Shown here: piece by piece, positions 35,830 to 47,323 of the stretch
How the letters are laid out: every line of letters starts with the position of its first letter
Position numbering within the stretch: position 1 is the stretch's first letter
NCBI GenBank assembly: GCA_905221605.1
Contig: CAJNDS010002501.1
Span: 1,177,501-1,241,500 of the forward strand
From: Symbiodinium natans
Taxonomy: Eukaryota; Sar; Dinophyceae; Suessiales; Symbiodiniaceae
Direction: 5' to 3'
Length of the DNA: 64,000 nt
Made by a program: the position numbers and the translations under genes
Notes under the pieces: generated by a model
The model's database searches: none
Told to the model about the DNA's origin: nothing
Seen by the model: only the letters and a program-made list of their open reading frames with translations

Positions 35830-37625
35830 TGTCATTGCATCTTTTTATATCTTTTTTATAACTTTCTTTATCTTTTTGAATCTTTTTCTATCTTTTCGTA
35901 TCTTTTTTCTATCTTTTCGTATCTTTTTTTGCAGATTTTTATAAGATTTCTGTGTCATCTCATCAATCATAGATGCACGCATGACATGCGCATAAACATG
36001 TGAGGCGTGAAAAAGAATCTCCACTTCAAGCGCAGGCTGACTTCAACAGAGGTCAAGAAGCTGTACCCAATTAGGATTTAGGATTTAACATTTACGGGAT
36101 TTAAGTCCAGAAACGGAGGGGTCACCAGAACCATCTATCTCTGCACAAGAAAATTGCATTTTTACTATGGATCTAAGCGTCCTCGGACAGCAGGTGCTCA
36201 GCAGCAGCAGGTGCCAAGTCGTTTAGGGTTTAGGGCTTAGGGCTTAGGGCTCTTTTTATCATATATATATATATCTTTGTATCTTTTCAAGTGATTTTCA
36301 CTCAATAAAAAAATGTCTACTTTAATTTTTTTCAAAGCACTTTCGTCACACTCTAAGGGCTCTAAGGGCTCTAAGGCCTCTAAGGTCCCTAAAGGCTCTC
36401 AGGGCTCCAAGGGCTTGAAGGGCTCTTAGGGCTCTACGGGCTCTAAGGCCTGTAAGGACTCTAAGGCCTGCAGGGGTGTAAGGGCTCTGAGGACTTTAAG
36501 GGCTCTAAAGACTCGAAGGCCTCTACGGGCTCTGCAGGTTCTAAAGGCCTCTAAGGCTTCTACGGTCTCGAAGGGCTCGAGGGGTTCTAAGGCCTCGAAG
36601 GCCTCGAAGGGCTCCAAGGGCTCTAAGGGCTTACTTTTTTGAATTTTTGGGAACATTTGTTGTATGGATTCCGGGTTCAAGATTGTTCAAGATTGTTCTA
36701 GATTGCTGGTGCTGCCCGGAGCTGCCAGGGCAGCATTTTGCGAAGCTCTCACTGAATCTAGCTGGGTTCAAGATTGTTCAAGATTGTTCAAGATGGGGAA
36801 AACTGGGCTTACCTGGCTGCCCGGACCCGGAGCAGTTTTTAGAGAAAAAAAGTACTTTCCGCCCACTCCCGCCTCGGACACTGGCAGCACGCAGCGTCAA
36901 GCACGCTAAGCACGTTAAGGGCTCTAAGGGCTCTACGGGGCTATAGGGCCCTAAGGCCTGTAAGGACTTCAAGGCCTGCACGGGCCCTAAGGGCTCTCAG
37001 GACTCTAAGGGCTCTAAAAACTCCAAGGCCTCTAAGGGCTCTGAACGCTCTAAAGGCCTCTAAGACTATAAGGGCTCAAAGGGCTCTAAGGCCTCGAAGG
37101 CCTCTAAGGGGGGCTTAAGGTTGCTCAGACGGCCAAGGGGGGCGTAAGGGTGCTTCTAATGGGGCTTAAGGGGGCTTCTGGGGCCTTGAAGGGGCTTACG
37201 CTTTAGAGTTTCGGGTTTAGGGTGCAGCTCAGAAGCACTTATAATGGCGCGCCGGCCTGAGTGGACGTTCTGACGACCGGGCCGTTTTTCAGGGATGCGC
37301 GTGGCCGCGCAAGAGTACTTGTATTCAAAAAAATATTCTACGGGTATAGATCTTGGGGGAGGGGGGCCTGCCCATACCCCCCCCTCTCCCTCGTCTGGCG
37401 TCAAGAAAAAGAGGTGGCAAACATGCAAAAATGAGGAATATTGTGGTCACAAACTATGCATTTCATTTCTGATGCCCAATTCAGCAGGACACAAATGGTC
37501 TTGCTTTCTCATTTTGTTGGCGGAATTCACTCTTTTCGTATCTTTTCGTATCCTTCTGTATCTTTTCCTATCTCTTTTTTATCTTTTCCTATCTTTTATA
37601 TCTTTTTACAATCCTTTTATACCTT
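35830..37625. repeat. Dispersed TATCTTTT(C/T) clusters
   Basis: Clusters of TATCTTTT, often GTATCTTTTC, occur at 35835-35935, 36255-36290 and 37535-37615. They are AT-rich islands in a GC-moderate context. Confidence 0.7.
36340..37140. repeat. GGGCTCTAA-type nonamer arrays, two blocks
   Basis: Blocks at 36350-36635 and 36905-37130 consist of degenerate GGGCTCTAA/GGCCTCTAA nonamers. Between them (36668-36800) is a small cluster of CAAGATTGTT repeats and a short unique segment. The plus-strand array reads as a relative of the telomere word with an inserted CTC. Confidence 0.85.
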
Positions 37626-40375
37626 GTTATACACTACTTAAGATATCACTTGTTATCATGTTCCTATCTTCCATCAACATGATAGGATCAGATAGCATCG
37701 AAACATCAAGATCCAATAATTTACAAGTAGGTGCAACACATGCTATCAAAGATCCGGCTCCTATCACATAGCATCACATGTAACTGGATGTACAGTGTTG
37801 CATCGTACTGCAAGCACATGCAGGTGGTTGTAAGTGCTTGTAGGCGTGCCTGCAAGTCGTTGCAACCGCTTGCATGTTTATATCTATCATAAGTAATGGG
37901 TGCCACTGTGTATCAACCCGAACCCCTAAGCAAGAGGTCCAGTGAACAGCTTGCGCACTAAACGAGTGGTGAGCTTAAGCCTATGGCAAAAACTTGAAAT
38001 CCCAAAACCTAAAGGCTTTGGAGCTGGGCTTTACGGGCTGTAAAGATCCTTATCAAGGCATCTGCTCCTGCCCCACTTCGCACCCTCGACCCTACACCTA
38101 CAAGTCCCGAAGCTGAAAACCTGAGTTGAGGAAAAAGTACTGAGAGCGGAAAAGCCCCGATGAGACGCCCAGCAGGCCGTAGGCAAGGCTAAACCCCTAG
38201 AAACCCTTTAACAAAATCCTATACGCCCGCCGAGAGGCTTTGTCTGCGAGTGCTCGCGGCGTGGGGATGAGGACGGAGTGGATGAGGGCCCCATGGTGTA
38301 GAAGGTCTGGTTATGACCCCAAAGGTTAACCTTTAGTTCCCCACGGATGCTGGACAACAAACCATCGGAGACTCCAAAGCCCTAAACCCAAAACCCTAAA
38401 CCCCAATGCCCGATCGGGTTTGTCGTGTAGGGCTTGGGGTGAGACATTGCTGTCAGATCTACGGCAGCGCCTTTCCCCTTTCCCTCATACTAAATTCCCT
38501 CACCCATGTACAATACTATAATATGACTATAAAGTTGTGAGTATTTAATAATGGGGGGATTTGTGTTCAGATCTAAATATAGGTCAGCCACCCACTTGCT
38601 GGCGTGCTGATGCTCGGAGGATGTGGGTGGTATGTGCCCGACTTCTAAACCCAACCCTAACCCCACTCCCTTACCCTTAAACTCTGTGTTTGACCTTATA
38701 CCTGGTCAATGTATTGTATGCCCACCCGCACTGGCGAGTACAGCCACTCATCAGGCTGCCCCTACCAATGCGACGCGCTGGCCTTAAGGGCTACCAGCTT
38801 CTCACACTCCCCCCGCTCCACAGCTTATGCGAAGGAGTGCTCCCTCCCCCAGGCCCAGCAACCACCAGCAATGGCTGAGAGGTTTGCGCCACCTGGCCTC
38901 TCCATTAGGCGCTCATTGCCCCCAACCATTGGCAATGCCATGCTGTGATGCCACCCATGACCCCGACCGCCCTGGCAAAGCCACCCGCTGTGCCCGCCAG
39001 ACTCTCAGCAGCCGACATGAAGTAACCCCCCACAGCTTTAGGCCACAACCACCAAGCCCACTTCCAAGCGGTGTTTTGCGCAGCAGCCCGTACTTGGGCG
39101 CTCATAACCTGTGTTTGACCTTATACCTGGTCAATGTATTGTATGCCCACCCGCACTGGCGAGTACAGCCACTCATCAGGCTGCCCCTACCAATGCGACG
39201 CGCTGCGCACTAAGCCCTGAATCACCTAGGCTGTATCCCGCGAGGCTTCAGAACAAAAACAATGTGCTGAAGTCTTAGTGTAGTTACATGGTTCCTCAGT
39301 ATGGGCCCAGGGGACCTCTTATATCCACCTTATATATTCCCCGATGCAACCCAAGGGCCCCATGTAAAACCATTTCAAGAGGCTAAGGGACCTACTAAGA
39401 GCCCATGAAATTAAACTCTCAAACTTGAAGAGAGTGAAGCCTGTGTTTCGGCTGCGCGTGCGCCGTGGGATGCTTGGGCTGATAAGGGAAGGGTTTTCAG
39501 GTTTAGGCTTTAGGGCGTCTTGTTTAAGGCTTAGTCTTAGGGTTTTGGGTGACAAAATCCTGTAGCCCTAAAATCTCTTGACGCTTGGAACCCTCAAACC
39601 CCCTTCTTATAAGTCACTCAAAACCCTTACTCAAAACCCTTAGAAAGGATCCCAAAAGAGCTCCTTGACGTTAGAGCGTAAGCTCGTCCTGGGTTTAGCT
39701 TTGTCTGGTGGGGAGTTTAGGGTTCATGGAATTTAAGGGCTGAAAGGTTTAGGGTTTATAGGGGTTTAGGGTTTATACGGTTTAGGGTATCCCCACGGCC
39801 CCGACCCATAACCCACACAGTAAGGGTTCAGAGGTGAGGTAGCGATGCACTGGGACAACCGACTCTTAGCTCCCCATGAACACCTCCCACATCGAGACCT
39901 AAACTAATGACAGGGTTTAGGGGTAGGAACAACAGCGAAATTCTGGAGGCATTTTGGAAGGCTGTGCCAGTTAGTGGCAGATGGGCCGAGAAGGCTTGAC
40001 TTCGGACTTGGTGTAATGCAAGCCAAACCCTAAGCCCTAGACCCAAGGACTGTTTGTAATAGTTTGGGTAATGAACTTAGGTTTAGTGTGTATATAGGGT
40101 TTACGGGGATAGAAGATACCTAATTGCCCTTAGAACCCAAAAAGTTCCTATGAGAAACCCCAGCAAGTGTCAAATCTCTAGAAACCCTCCCCAAGAAAAT
40201 CCTGTAAGCCCGCCGGTAGCCCAGTGGTACCCATTCCCCGTCTTCTTAAGCCTTTTTGGGGTTCTAAGTTGTTTGCGAAAAAGAAACCGAGGAGGGGGGC
40301 AAGGTACCCGGAGAAGCTGTCGGAGCTTTGCCAAAGGTTTAGGCTTTATAGGTTTCAAGGTTTAGTGTTTCAGGG
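37140..40375. other. Non-coding stretch
   Basis: No gene supported. Contains a 97-bp direct repeat pair, scattered telomere words (38375-38405, 39740-39790) and the 3' part of the TATCTTTT clusters. Small frames at 38.7-39.2 kb are not supported. Confidence 0.5.
38684..39205. repeat. 97-bp direct repeat pair, 425 bp apart
   Basis: An essentially identical 97-bp segment beginning CTGTGTTTGACCTTATACC and ending CAATGCGACGCGCTG occurs at 38684-38780 and 39109-39205. High identity implies a recent duplication. Confidence 0.9.
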
Positions 40376-42005
40376 TTTAGAGGCTGCAGGGTTTAGGGTG
40401 TGGGGTTTTAGGGCTATTGGGCCTCAGCTGCAAGAGCCGGCTCATAGAAAAAGAATGGTTGGGTTGTGAAGATAGAAGTAGCAAGCGAAGGTAAACGCAC
40501 CTACTGGATTCTAAGCCCTTGAGAGTTTTATTGCATAGACTTCTGGCTGTTGGAATGCCGATGCATATGAATGAGATACATATAAGTCCTGATATTCCCT
40601 ATCTTTCTCTCACGACTGGCCGAAGCCAGTAGGCATACTTGGAAGTATGCCTGTCAAGCGATCAGCTGAGCAGGTCGCAGACAGCTTCGCTGGTTGGTGC
40701 GTAGCGAAGCGAAGCACTGCAAGCGTCTCGTTGTTGCCTTGAACACAGGTTGCAGTGTCGTAGCCTTTGCAGCTCGAAGGGTCTGCAAAGGTTCAGGGTT
40801 TAGAGGCTGCAGGGTTTAGGGTGTGAGGTGTTAGGGCTCCAGGGCGCTGGGTTGTGAGGGATTTTGAGAACCGAAAATCACTCAACGTTAATTTCAGTGG
40901 CGTAGGCTTTAGGGTCTACAGTGGTGTGAACACTATCACCCTCAACCCCTTAACAGAACTGCGCGGCATGGAAGAAGACGAAAAAAGCAGCTCGAGGAGA
41001 GCCGGCTCATGGAAAAAAGAATGGTGGGGTTGTGAAGATAGAATTAGCAAGCGAAGGTAAACGCACCTGGTGGGCTCTAAGCCCTTGAGAGTTTTATTGC
41101 ATAGACTTATGGCTGTTTGAATGCCGATATGAATGAAATACATACAAGTCCTGATTTTCCCTATCTTTCTCGACCTCGTTTTGGCCGTATTCATGCATCG
41201 CCACAGCATGGGGGGCATGTCACGACTGGCCGAAGCCAGTAGGCATACTTGGAAGTATGCCTGTCAAGCGATCAGCTGAGCAGGTCGCAGACAGCTTCGC
41301 TGGTTGGTGCGTAGCGAAGCGAAGCACTGTAAGCGTCTCGTTGTTGCCTTGAACACAGGTTGCAGCGTCGTAGCCTTTGCAGCTCGAAGGGTCTGCAAAG
41401 GTTCAGGGTTTAGAGGCTGCAGGGTTTAGGGTGTGAGGTGTTATTAGGGCTATTGGGCCTCAGCTGCCAGGGCGCTGGGTTGTGAGGGATTTGGAAGACC
41501 TAAAATCACTCAACGTTAATTTCAGTGGCGTAGGCTTTCGGGTCAACAGTGGTGTGAACACTATCACCCTCAACCCCTTAGCCGAACTGCGCGGCATTGA
41601 AAGAAGACGAAAAAAAGCAGCTCGAGGAGAGCCGGCTCATGGAAAAAGAGTGGTGGGGTTGTGAAGATAGAATTAGCAAGTGAAGGTAAACGCACCTAGT
41701 GGATTCCAAGCCCTTGAGAGTTTTATTGCATAGACTTATGGCTGTTGGAATGCCGATGCATATGAATGAGATACATATAAGTCCTGATTTTCCCTATCTT
41801 TCTCGACCTCGTTTTGGCCGTATTCATGCATCGCCGCAGCATGGGGGGCATGTCACGACTGGCCGAAGCCAGTAGGCATACTTGGAAGTATGCCTGTCAA
41901 GCGATCAGCTGAGCAGGTCGCAGACAGCTTCGCTGGTTGGTGCGTAGCGAGGCGAAGCACTGTAAGCGTCTCGTTGTTGCCTTGAACACAGGTTGCAGTG
42001 TCGTA
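40376..42005. repeat. Triplicated ~570-630-bp unit with conserved hairpins
   Basis: Three units recur with the CACGACTGGCCGAAGCCAGT word near 40611, 41220 and 41853. Each contains two adjacent hairpins: ACTGGC-CGAA-GCCAGT and GGCATACTT-GG-AAGTATGCC. The first copy lacks ~50 bp (the GACCTCGTTTTGGCC segment) found in the other two. Each unit also holds a GTTTAGAGGCTGCAGGGTTT block and an AACGTTAATTTCAGTGGCG block. The third copy diverges near 42005, where the copia-like coding remnant starts. Confidence 0.9.
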
Positions 42006-42850
42006 GTCGAGAACCCTGTATGTGTGGGGTTGAGGAGCAGAAGATCCTGTTGTGGCCCTGTAAACGCTTTGTCCAAGAGCCATGCATACCGGGGAAGGCC
42101 GCAAGTCTTGGCGAGAACTGTATCCGTCCATGCGTAGCAAGTGGCAGCACAGAAAGTGGGTTCGTCATCAGGCCAGAGTACGATGGGAAGAGCAGCATGC
42201 CTCATCCGTGAGGCGTACACAGAAAGCATCGATGAAAGCGATGAACTCCTATGGTGGCATCTTGGAGTTGATTACAAGCAAGCAAGAGCGGTAAAAGGAT
42301 GGAATCAGTGGAACCCGCAAGCGTATGACAATCCTGTTGAAGTGGTGTTGGACAGTGGAGCTGATTGCCATGTATTGCCGATGTGGTACTACGCTGATGA
42401 TCTTGGAACAATAGAATTTCCTGAGTTGAGGATGGTGATCGCAGATGTGATAAGGACAACAGAGTTCTGAGCGAACATCACTTTTGAGTTTGAGAAGGAA
42501 GACGGAAAGAAGATCAAAGTGGTTGATTCTGCAGTGTTTGGAGATGTGACACAACCTTTATTCGCAGTTGGAAAGCGCTGTGGAAATGCGGTTGGGGAAA
42601 AAACATGTCTGAAGAGAGGAAACTCGAGAGCACCAATTCGTTTCCACCGCAACTCGACGGTGACTGAGATGCGGATCTATCGGCTATCGAGCAGCTGAAG
42701 AATCGAAACCCAAAACTGTGGAAGAACCCGAAAGCTTGAAGTGAAGGAGTCGCTGAAAGAAAATCTGGAAAAGGAGAAATGGATTGAAGGATGGTTCTAC
42801 ATGTCCGGGGAAGACCAGCAAGTTTTGACTGGGACTTGTAGTGCACACAC
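42006..42850 (+). pseudogene. Decayed Ty1/copia-like retroelement fragment (gag-protease region)
   Basis: A frame from about 42141 contains VVLDSGADCHVLP, the D-S-G-A active-site signature of retroviral-type aspartic proteases. Downstream in the same frame, after an in-frame TGA at 42468-42470, the sequence continues with DVTQPLFAVGK and SCLKRG-like (here TCLKRG) segments typical of copia-type protease regions. Another in-frame TGA follows near 42697, and a further frame shows EKWIEGWFYMSGE. Integrase and reverse transcriptase are absent. It is therefore a truncated, inactive copy. It directly follows the third hairpin unit, which may be a piece of its non-coding or terminal region. Confidence 0.65.
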
Positions 42851-42979
42851 GACCCAAGTGGATTAGGATCACAAGTGTTCAAGTATTGAACAACGATAAT
42901 CGGCGCACGAGGACCGCGGGTTTGGTAGCGACTATCCTGGTGAGCGTCCAGGGAGCTTCCAGGAAACCTATATATAGTC

Positions 42980-43609
42980 ATGGTTTATTTGCTGATGCAA
43001 ACAACTGGGTTGACTTGTGCTGGAAGGTCACATGGCACGCTGCAGCCTTTTGCAGTCAAGCAACCCAACGACCAAACGACTCGTCGCCCTTCCGTCGCCA
43101 GCTTCTCAGAGTTTAGCGTGCCGCGCGCCACATGTTCATGGCGACGCGTGTGAGGACGAGATTCTATGATAATCTATGTCTCTGTTTGACCTCATCGTTT
43201 GTCAGGGCAGCATGATGAATGTGGCTGAGCAGAGGCCAATCCAGCATTCACACTCGCGCATTCGTTTCGTCGTTGCTTCCTTTGTCAGCAGCCGGCGCCT
43301 GTTCAGCACAGCTGACGCCATGATGATAGGCAGGCAGCCCTTTCGTGTTACGCTGGATGCGCAGCCGTCGGGCAGGATTTTGGTGTGGGCAGACGCCCTG
43401 GACGACGAAGATGACCAAAGCATGCGTCTTGCAGCAAACAGTGCCGCAGTAAGCTCATCTGCCAGCTGCTCTGCAGCCGATGTACATACACATGGAAAGC
43501 TTTGGGGCGCAGACGTGTAGCGCAGCGTGTAGCGCAGTTGTGGTCAAGCATAGCTCAAAGGCTCCATGTACTGTTAAAGTCGATCCCTGGGGTCACTTTG
43601 CTCCAGACG
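42980..43609 (+). CDS. N-terminal exons of the giant gene
   Basis: Exons 42980-43147, 43206-43448 and 43538-43609, joined by 58- and 89-nt phase-0 GT-AG introns. The start is an ATG at 42980 or 42995, shortly after a TATATATA word. The product begins MVYLLMQTTGLTCAG and includes a basic Ser/Arg-rich stretch, RQPFRVTLDAQPSGRILV, an acidic WADALDDEDDQSM segment and a predicted amphipathic helix (SIAQRLHVLLKSIPGV). No domain is recognised. The phase agreement is the main support. Confidence 0.5.
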
Positions 43610-43749
43610 GTGCGTTGGACTTTTTGGGCGCGCGGGGTTTTGCCTGGATTATTGTCTGGCGTTCCATAGCTTGCTAGTTGCAAGGATTCCTGACGTGATG
43701 GCGAACGCTGCTTGGGCAGATGAGTTTTTTGCCTGCACTGCAGTAGTGT

Positions 43750-45215
43750 AATGCAGGAGTACTGTTCTCGCAAGAGCAGGAGGGATTTCCCCAAACAGCG
43801 CGCCAAGAGGATTAATGTTGCTGGCGTCGTGAATGGGACGTTGGCGCTCGCTGTGCTGTTTTTTTGTTATCTGTTTTTGGCTTGCGAAGGCAACTAATAC
43901 TTGAAGTGGTTTGGCAGGTCTACGCTAACGTATTTCGAAGCAGCGAACAACAGGCTGGCCATCAGTCCTCCCGATTATTCTGACGATGAGCCGCCGTATC
44001 TTGGGTGCTTTGGTCGCTGGGTTGGCGGGTAAGGAACAGGAAATGTAGATCGAACCTGGATAGAGCGGGCGCGCTTTCAAACAAGAATTTTGGGTTTTCT
44101 CATTGTCATACTTGGAGTTCCTGGGAAGCTGCGCGAGGCAGGAAGCCTTCAACGACATCACGTCGTGTCTTTGTCGCGCAAGGATCGAGAAGCCATATAG
44201 CTTCGTCGCGCAGACAGTATGTGTTGCGTGCGCAGATGGCATGTTTCCCAGACATGAAATTAGGCGGCAACTTACCATGGCCATCCTGCGCTGCCACTAC
44301 CAGCTTGCAGCTCTCAGGCAAATTCAAAGTCATCGAATGTTAAGTTCATGGCAGTTCATGGTTCATGGCTCACGTGTCATCCCGTTGCAGGCTGTGCCAC
44401 ATGCAATGCAGTGACCCTCGTGCTTGCGCCTACCGCAAAACTGGCCGATTGCGTTGTCGCAGGTGGCGATAGTAAGCTGATTTTGATTGAAACCGAGGCC
44501 ATCACTGCCTTCGAAGTGGGTGTGACGTGACCTACTGTGTTCCGGCTGAGCTTTCGATGTGTTGAGCGTTGCGTGCAGACGCTTTCTGTAAACTTCAGGG
44601 GCCAACATTGGCTTCGGAAAGAAGCAGCAGACAAGATGCAGCTGCGCGCCACGACACACCTTCGCAAGACCCGACTGGTGCACCCTGACCGGCCAACGTG
44701 TTCGCTCTTTTCTAAAATTTCCGCGCGCGTGGAATACCAAGTGTGTCTGCCTTCATCCCCCCGGCGCACGCGAAGCTCAGGTGACAGCCTTGTCAAAGCA
44801 ATTGTGCGCCGGCAGCTTCGCGCTGATGTGGACATTCTGCCTTTCGATCGCGAGGCAGTACGGTGGTCGCGGCTTTCGCGACGTCAGTGGTACACAGGCT
44901 TCCGCGGAGTGCCAAGGCAACCCATTTGCAATAGGAATGAAGGGACCGGCAAGAAGAAACGTGCACTGCTGCATCGTTTATCAAGCGTAAAGACAATAGG
45001 CCTGGCGGCCAGATGCATCCTTTTATTTACGTTCCAAGAAAAGATTCTGAAGTAGCGTCCGCGTCTGCCGAGCTGGAGTGGAAGGACAACGATTCCGGCA
45101 GCGATGCCAACCGGTGCAGATGGTGATTCTATGGAGAACAATGACGAGGTGCTGCTAACGCCAACGATGTTGCAACCTCAGAAAAGAAGACAGGCGTGCG
45201 CGTCTGCTGTTTAAC
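43750..45215 (+). CDS. Internal exons of the giant gene, unrecognised
   Basis: Coding-like segments: 43753-43845 (EYCSRKSRRDFPKQRAKR), 43918-44028 (TYFEAANNRLAISPPDYSDD), 44129-44328 (ARQEAFNDITSCLCRARIEK, then a Cys-containing helical stretch), 44391-44515 (CATCNAVTLVLAPTAKL), 44579-44780, a frame from about 44859 (YGGRGFRDVSGTQASAEC), and an acidic frame after 45050 (DSEVASASAELEWKDNDS). Introns 44029-44128, 44329-44390 and 44516-44578 are phase-consistent; the others are not resolved. The Cys pairs (TSCLCRA, VCVACADG, CATCNA) could form a zinc-binding site. Function unknown. Confidence 0.45.
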
Positions 45216-45429
45216 GCGGGTTCATTTTTTTAAGAGCTGCGTACTAATTCGGTGATCGTGAATCGTGTCTGAAACCACAGAGGTCCCTTGAATGGGCGGC
45301 AACTCAGCGAGTCCAACAGCAACGTGAGCGCGCGGCCTACTGGTCTTGCAGTGACTCTGCGCTGCCTTGCCCTAGGTTGCGTATCGTATATATTAGTTGT
45401 GGAACCCGCAGCAAACTCGCCAAGTGTTG

Positions 45430-47250
45430 AACATGCATGTTGAAAGTTGAGGCGTGGGGAGGACTGGTCTTTGCTTACGAGGCGCCAGCGGAAGCGCCGC
45501 CGCGAGGCAACCTACTGGGATCGGGTCTTGATCCACAATCTGGCGCAGCTTGAGCGCGTCAAGCAGCACCGGTTCATCGTCGCTTACCACATGGACAACG
45601 CCACCTTACAGCAAGCCCTGAGCATGGCTGCGACAGAACCTTGCTGTGCGCGATCAACAACACGAAGAGCCCTAGCTGCAAGAGCTGCGGGTTCAACGTC
45701 GGAAGCGCTGTCGCCGTCGCCGAAGGCAAGCAGTCTTATGAAGTAGTCCTTGCTATAACAAGGAAAGATTCCAGACTTCTCCTGTCCTGGATTTGCCAAA
45801 TGCGACATTGTTCCACGCGCCGTTCGTCCTGCAAAAGCATCATCTTCAACTCTTCGAGGCGACAGTGGACAACTTTTGCGCACGCAGCAGTTCTGAGTCT
45901 CCTGAGACGTCCAAAGTGTCTAGGTGCGTTGCCCGACAACGACAGCGATCAGAGCATCTCGGCAACACAGCGCCGTGGCCACAGCCGGGACCGAAGTTGC
46001 TTGCTGCTGTCAGACTTCAGACCTACTTGTTTTGCGCACGCGTGTGCCTATCTGCCCGAAAGGTACAGTGCGATATGAAGAAGTGTGTCTGGTTGATGCT
46101 TTGCGTGGCCACGGCTTTAAAATTAACTACAAAGCCCATGGGCCCTTCTGGGCAATGAAAGACGGGTCGAAGATGTTGCAGCCTTTCAGGTAGCTTGTTC
46201 AGCTTCAGGCGTCCTGCGAGCTCATGTTGTGTATGTCTAGCGCCACAGCATTCTTCGTGCTGCCAAGGCGCTCAGTCACTGCTGTGCCCCGTGCTGATGT
46301 TCTAATTCCAGGCGATTACATTCTTTGCTTTGACGCGCACTTCGTTGCAGTCCGCAATCGAGAAGCAGATGGCCTTCAGATAAACCAGACCAACCGCAGC
46401 CATGCTTGGCTTGACATGGAGCAGAGCGACGAACATGCAGCGGCATTGACACGTTCGGCGACAACGGGCAAGATGCTTCTGAACTTGAACTTTGTGGATG
46501 GCGTTTTCAAGATTCAGACTTTCCAGGAGCTGGGTTACGTGGACGAGAGCCGGGTTGCAGCAGATCACTGTGGTGGTTCTGGAATGCCGCCGCCGGGAAG
46601 CAATGAGCGTGCTGGTGCTGTTTTGTGTCCCACGGAAGTGCGTTCGCCGCAGGCCGTGGATGAAAAAGATGCTTCACGATGATCTCGTGAGATACAGAGG
46701 TGAAATTCCAGAGCCTTGTGATCTGGAGAAACCTACGTCTAGCTCATTGACGTCACCAGCACGGGCCCCAGCATGAGTGCAGCGCATGCTGTCGAGTATA
46801 TCCCACTGATGTGCACACGTGCCTGCGCATAGCTTTTCTGCGTCGTCTTGCCAGGAGCACGGGCTGAGTTACAGCAGCAGCGCGGCGCTTGTGAGCTACG
46901 CGGTCAGTAAGGCTGGAGATGCCTATATGCGACAAAAGCACATGTACAACTGTGCTTCGCCTGTACATGCTGTCAGGAGGAGAATTGCAACAAGCTGGTG
47001 TCCAGAGACACTTTCCAGTCTAGCTGCAGTGAGAAGGCAGTTGCAATAGCACTTTCAACGCTGCTGCTGCTGCTTCATAAAGTACAGGAGTTTGAGAGCA
47101 GCGTTGCACGGACCTTGTCTTCAGGAAGTCCATGTTGCTTGACCAGGCAAAGATGAAAGACGAAGTGTTGATGAAGGCTTTGAGCGCGCAGGACTGTCGA
47201 CAGGCAATCGGCCGGGTCGATCACAGATAGCTTGCTACGCACGCAGCGGT
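45430..47250 (+). CDS. Cysteine-peptidase-like segment of the giant gene
   Basis: Segments include a basic helix (RRQRKRRREATYWDRVL) near 45475, a SCKSCGFNVGSA stretch near 45670, and ATLFHAPFVLQKHHLQLFEA near 45795. Then EEVCLVDALRGHGFKIN (about 46075-46125) joins, across a 78-nt phase-2 intron (46190-46267), to VLIPGDYILCFDAHFVAVRN (about 46300-46360). A Cys near a helix start followed by a D-x-HFVAVR strand resembles the Cys/His layout of papain-fold deubiquitinase or Ulp/OTU-like peptidases. Only the Cys and His are visible as candidates, so the assignment is tentative. Later frames (GLSYSSSAALVSYAVSK near 46870; LLDQAKMKDEVLMKALSAQD near 47135) are coding-like. It lies upstream of the first F-box-like module. 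Confidence 0.45.
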
Positions 47251-47323
47251 GTTATGAGCTGCTTGGCACCTCAATGCACATCAGGAGGAATCTGGCATCA
47301 ATGGTTCTCTACAGACCATAGAA

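Larger units (their letters stand above)
33757..36339. other. Non-coding, repeat-bearing stretch
   Basis: Contains a pyrimidine-rich tract (34040-34315), a duplicated ~150-bp segment (34376-34527 and 35065-35217), and a TATCTTTT-rich region (35830-35945). No gene supported. Confidence 0.5.
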
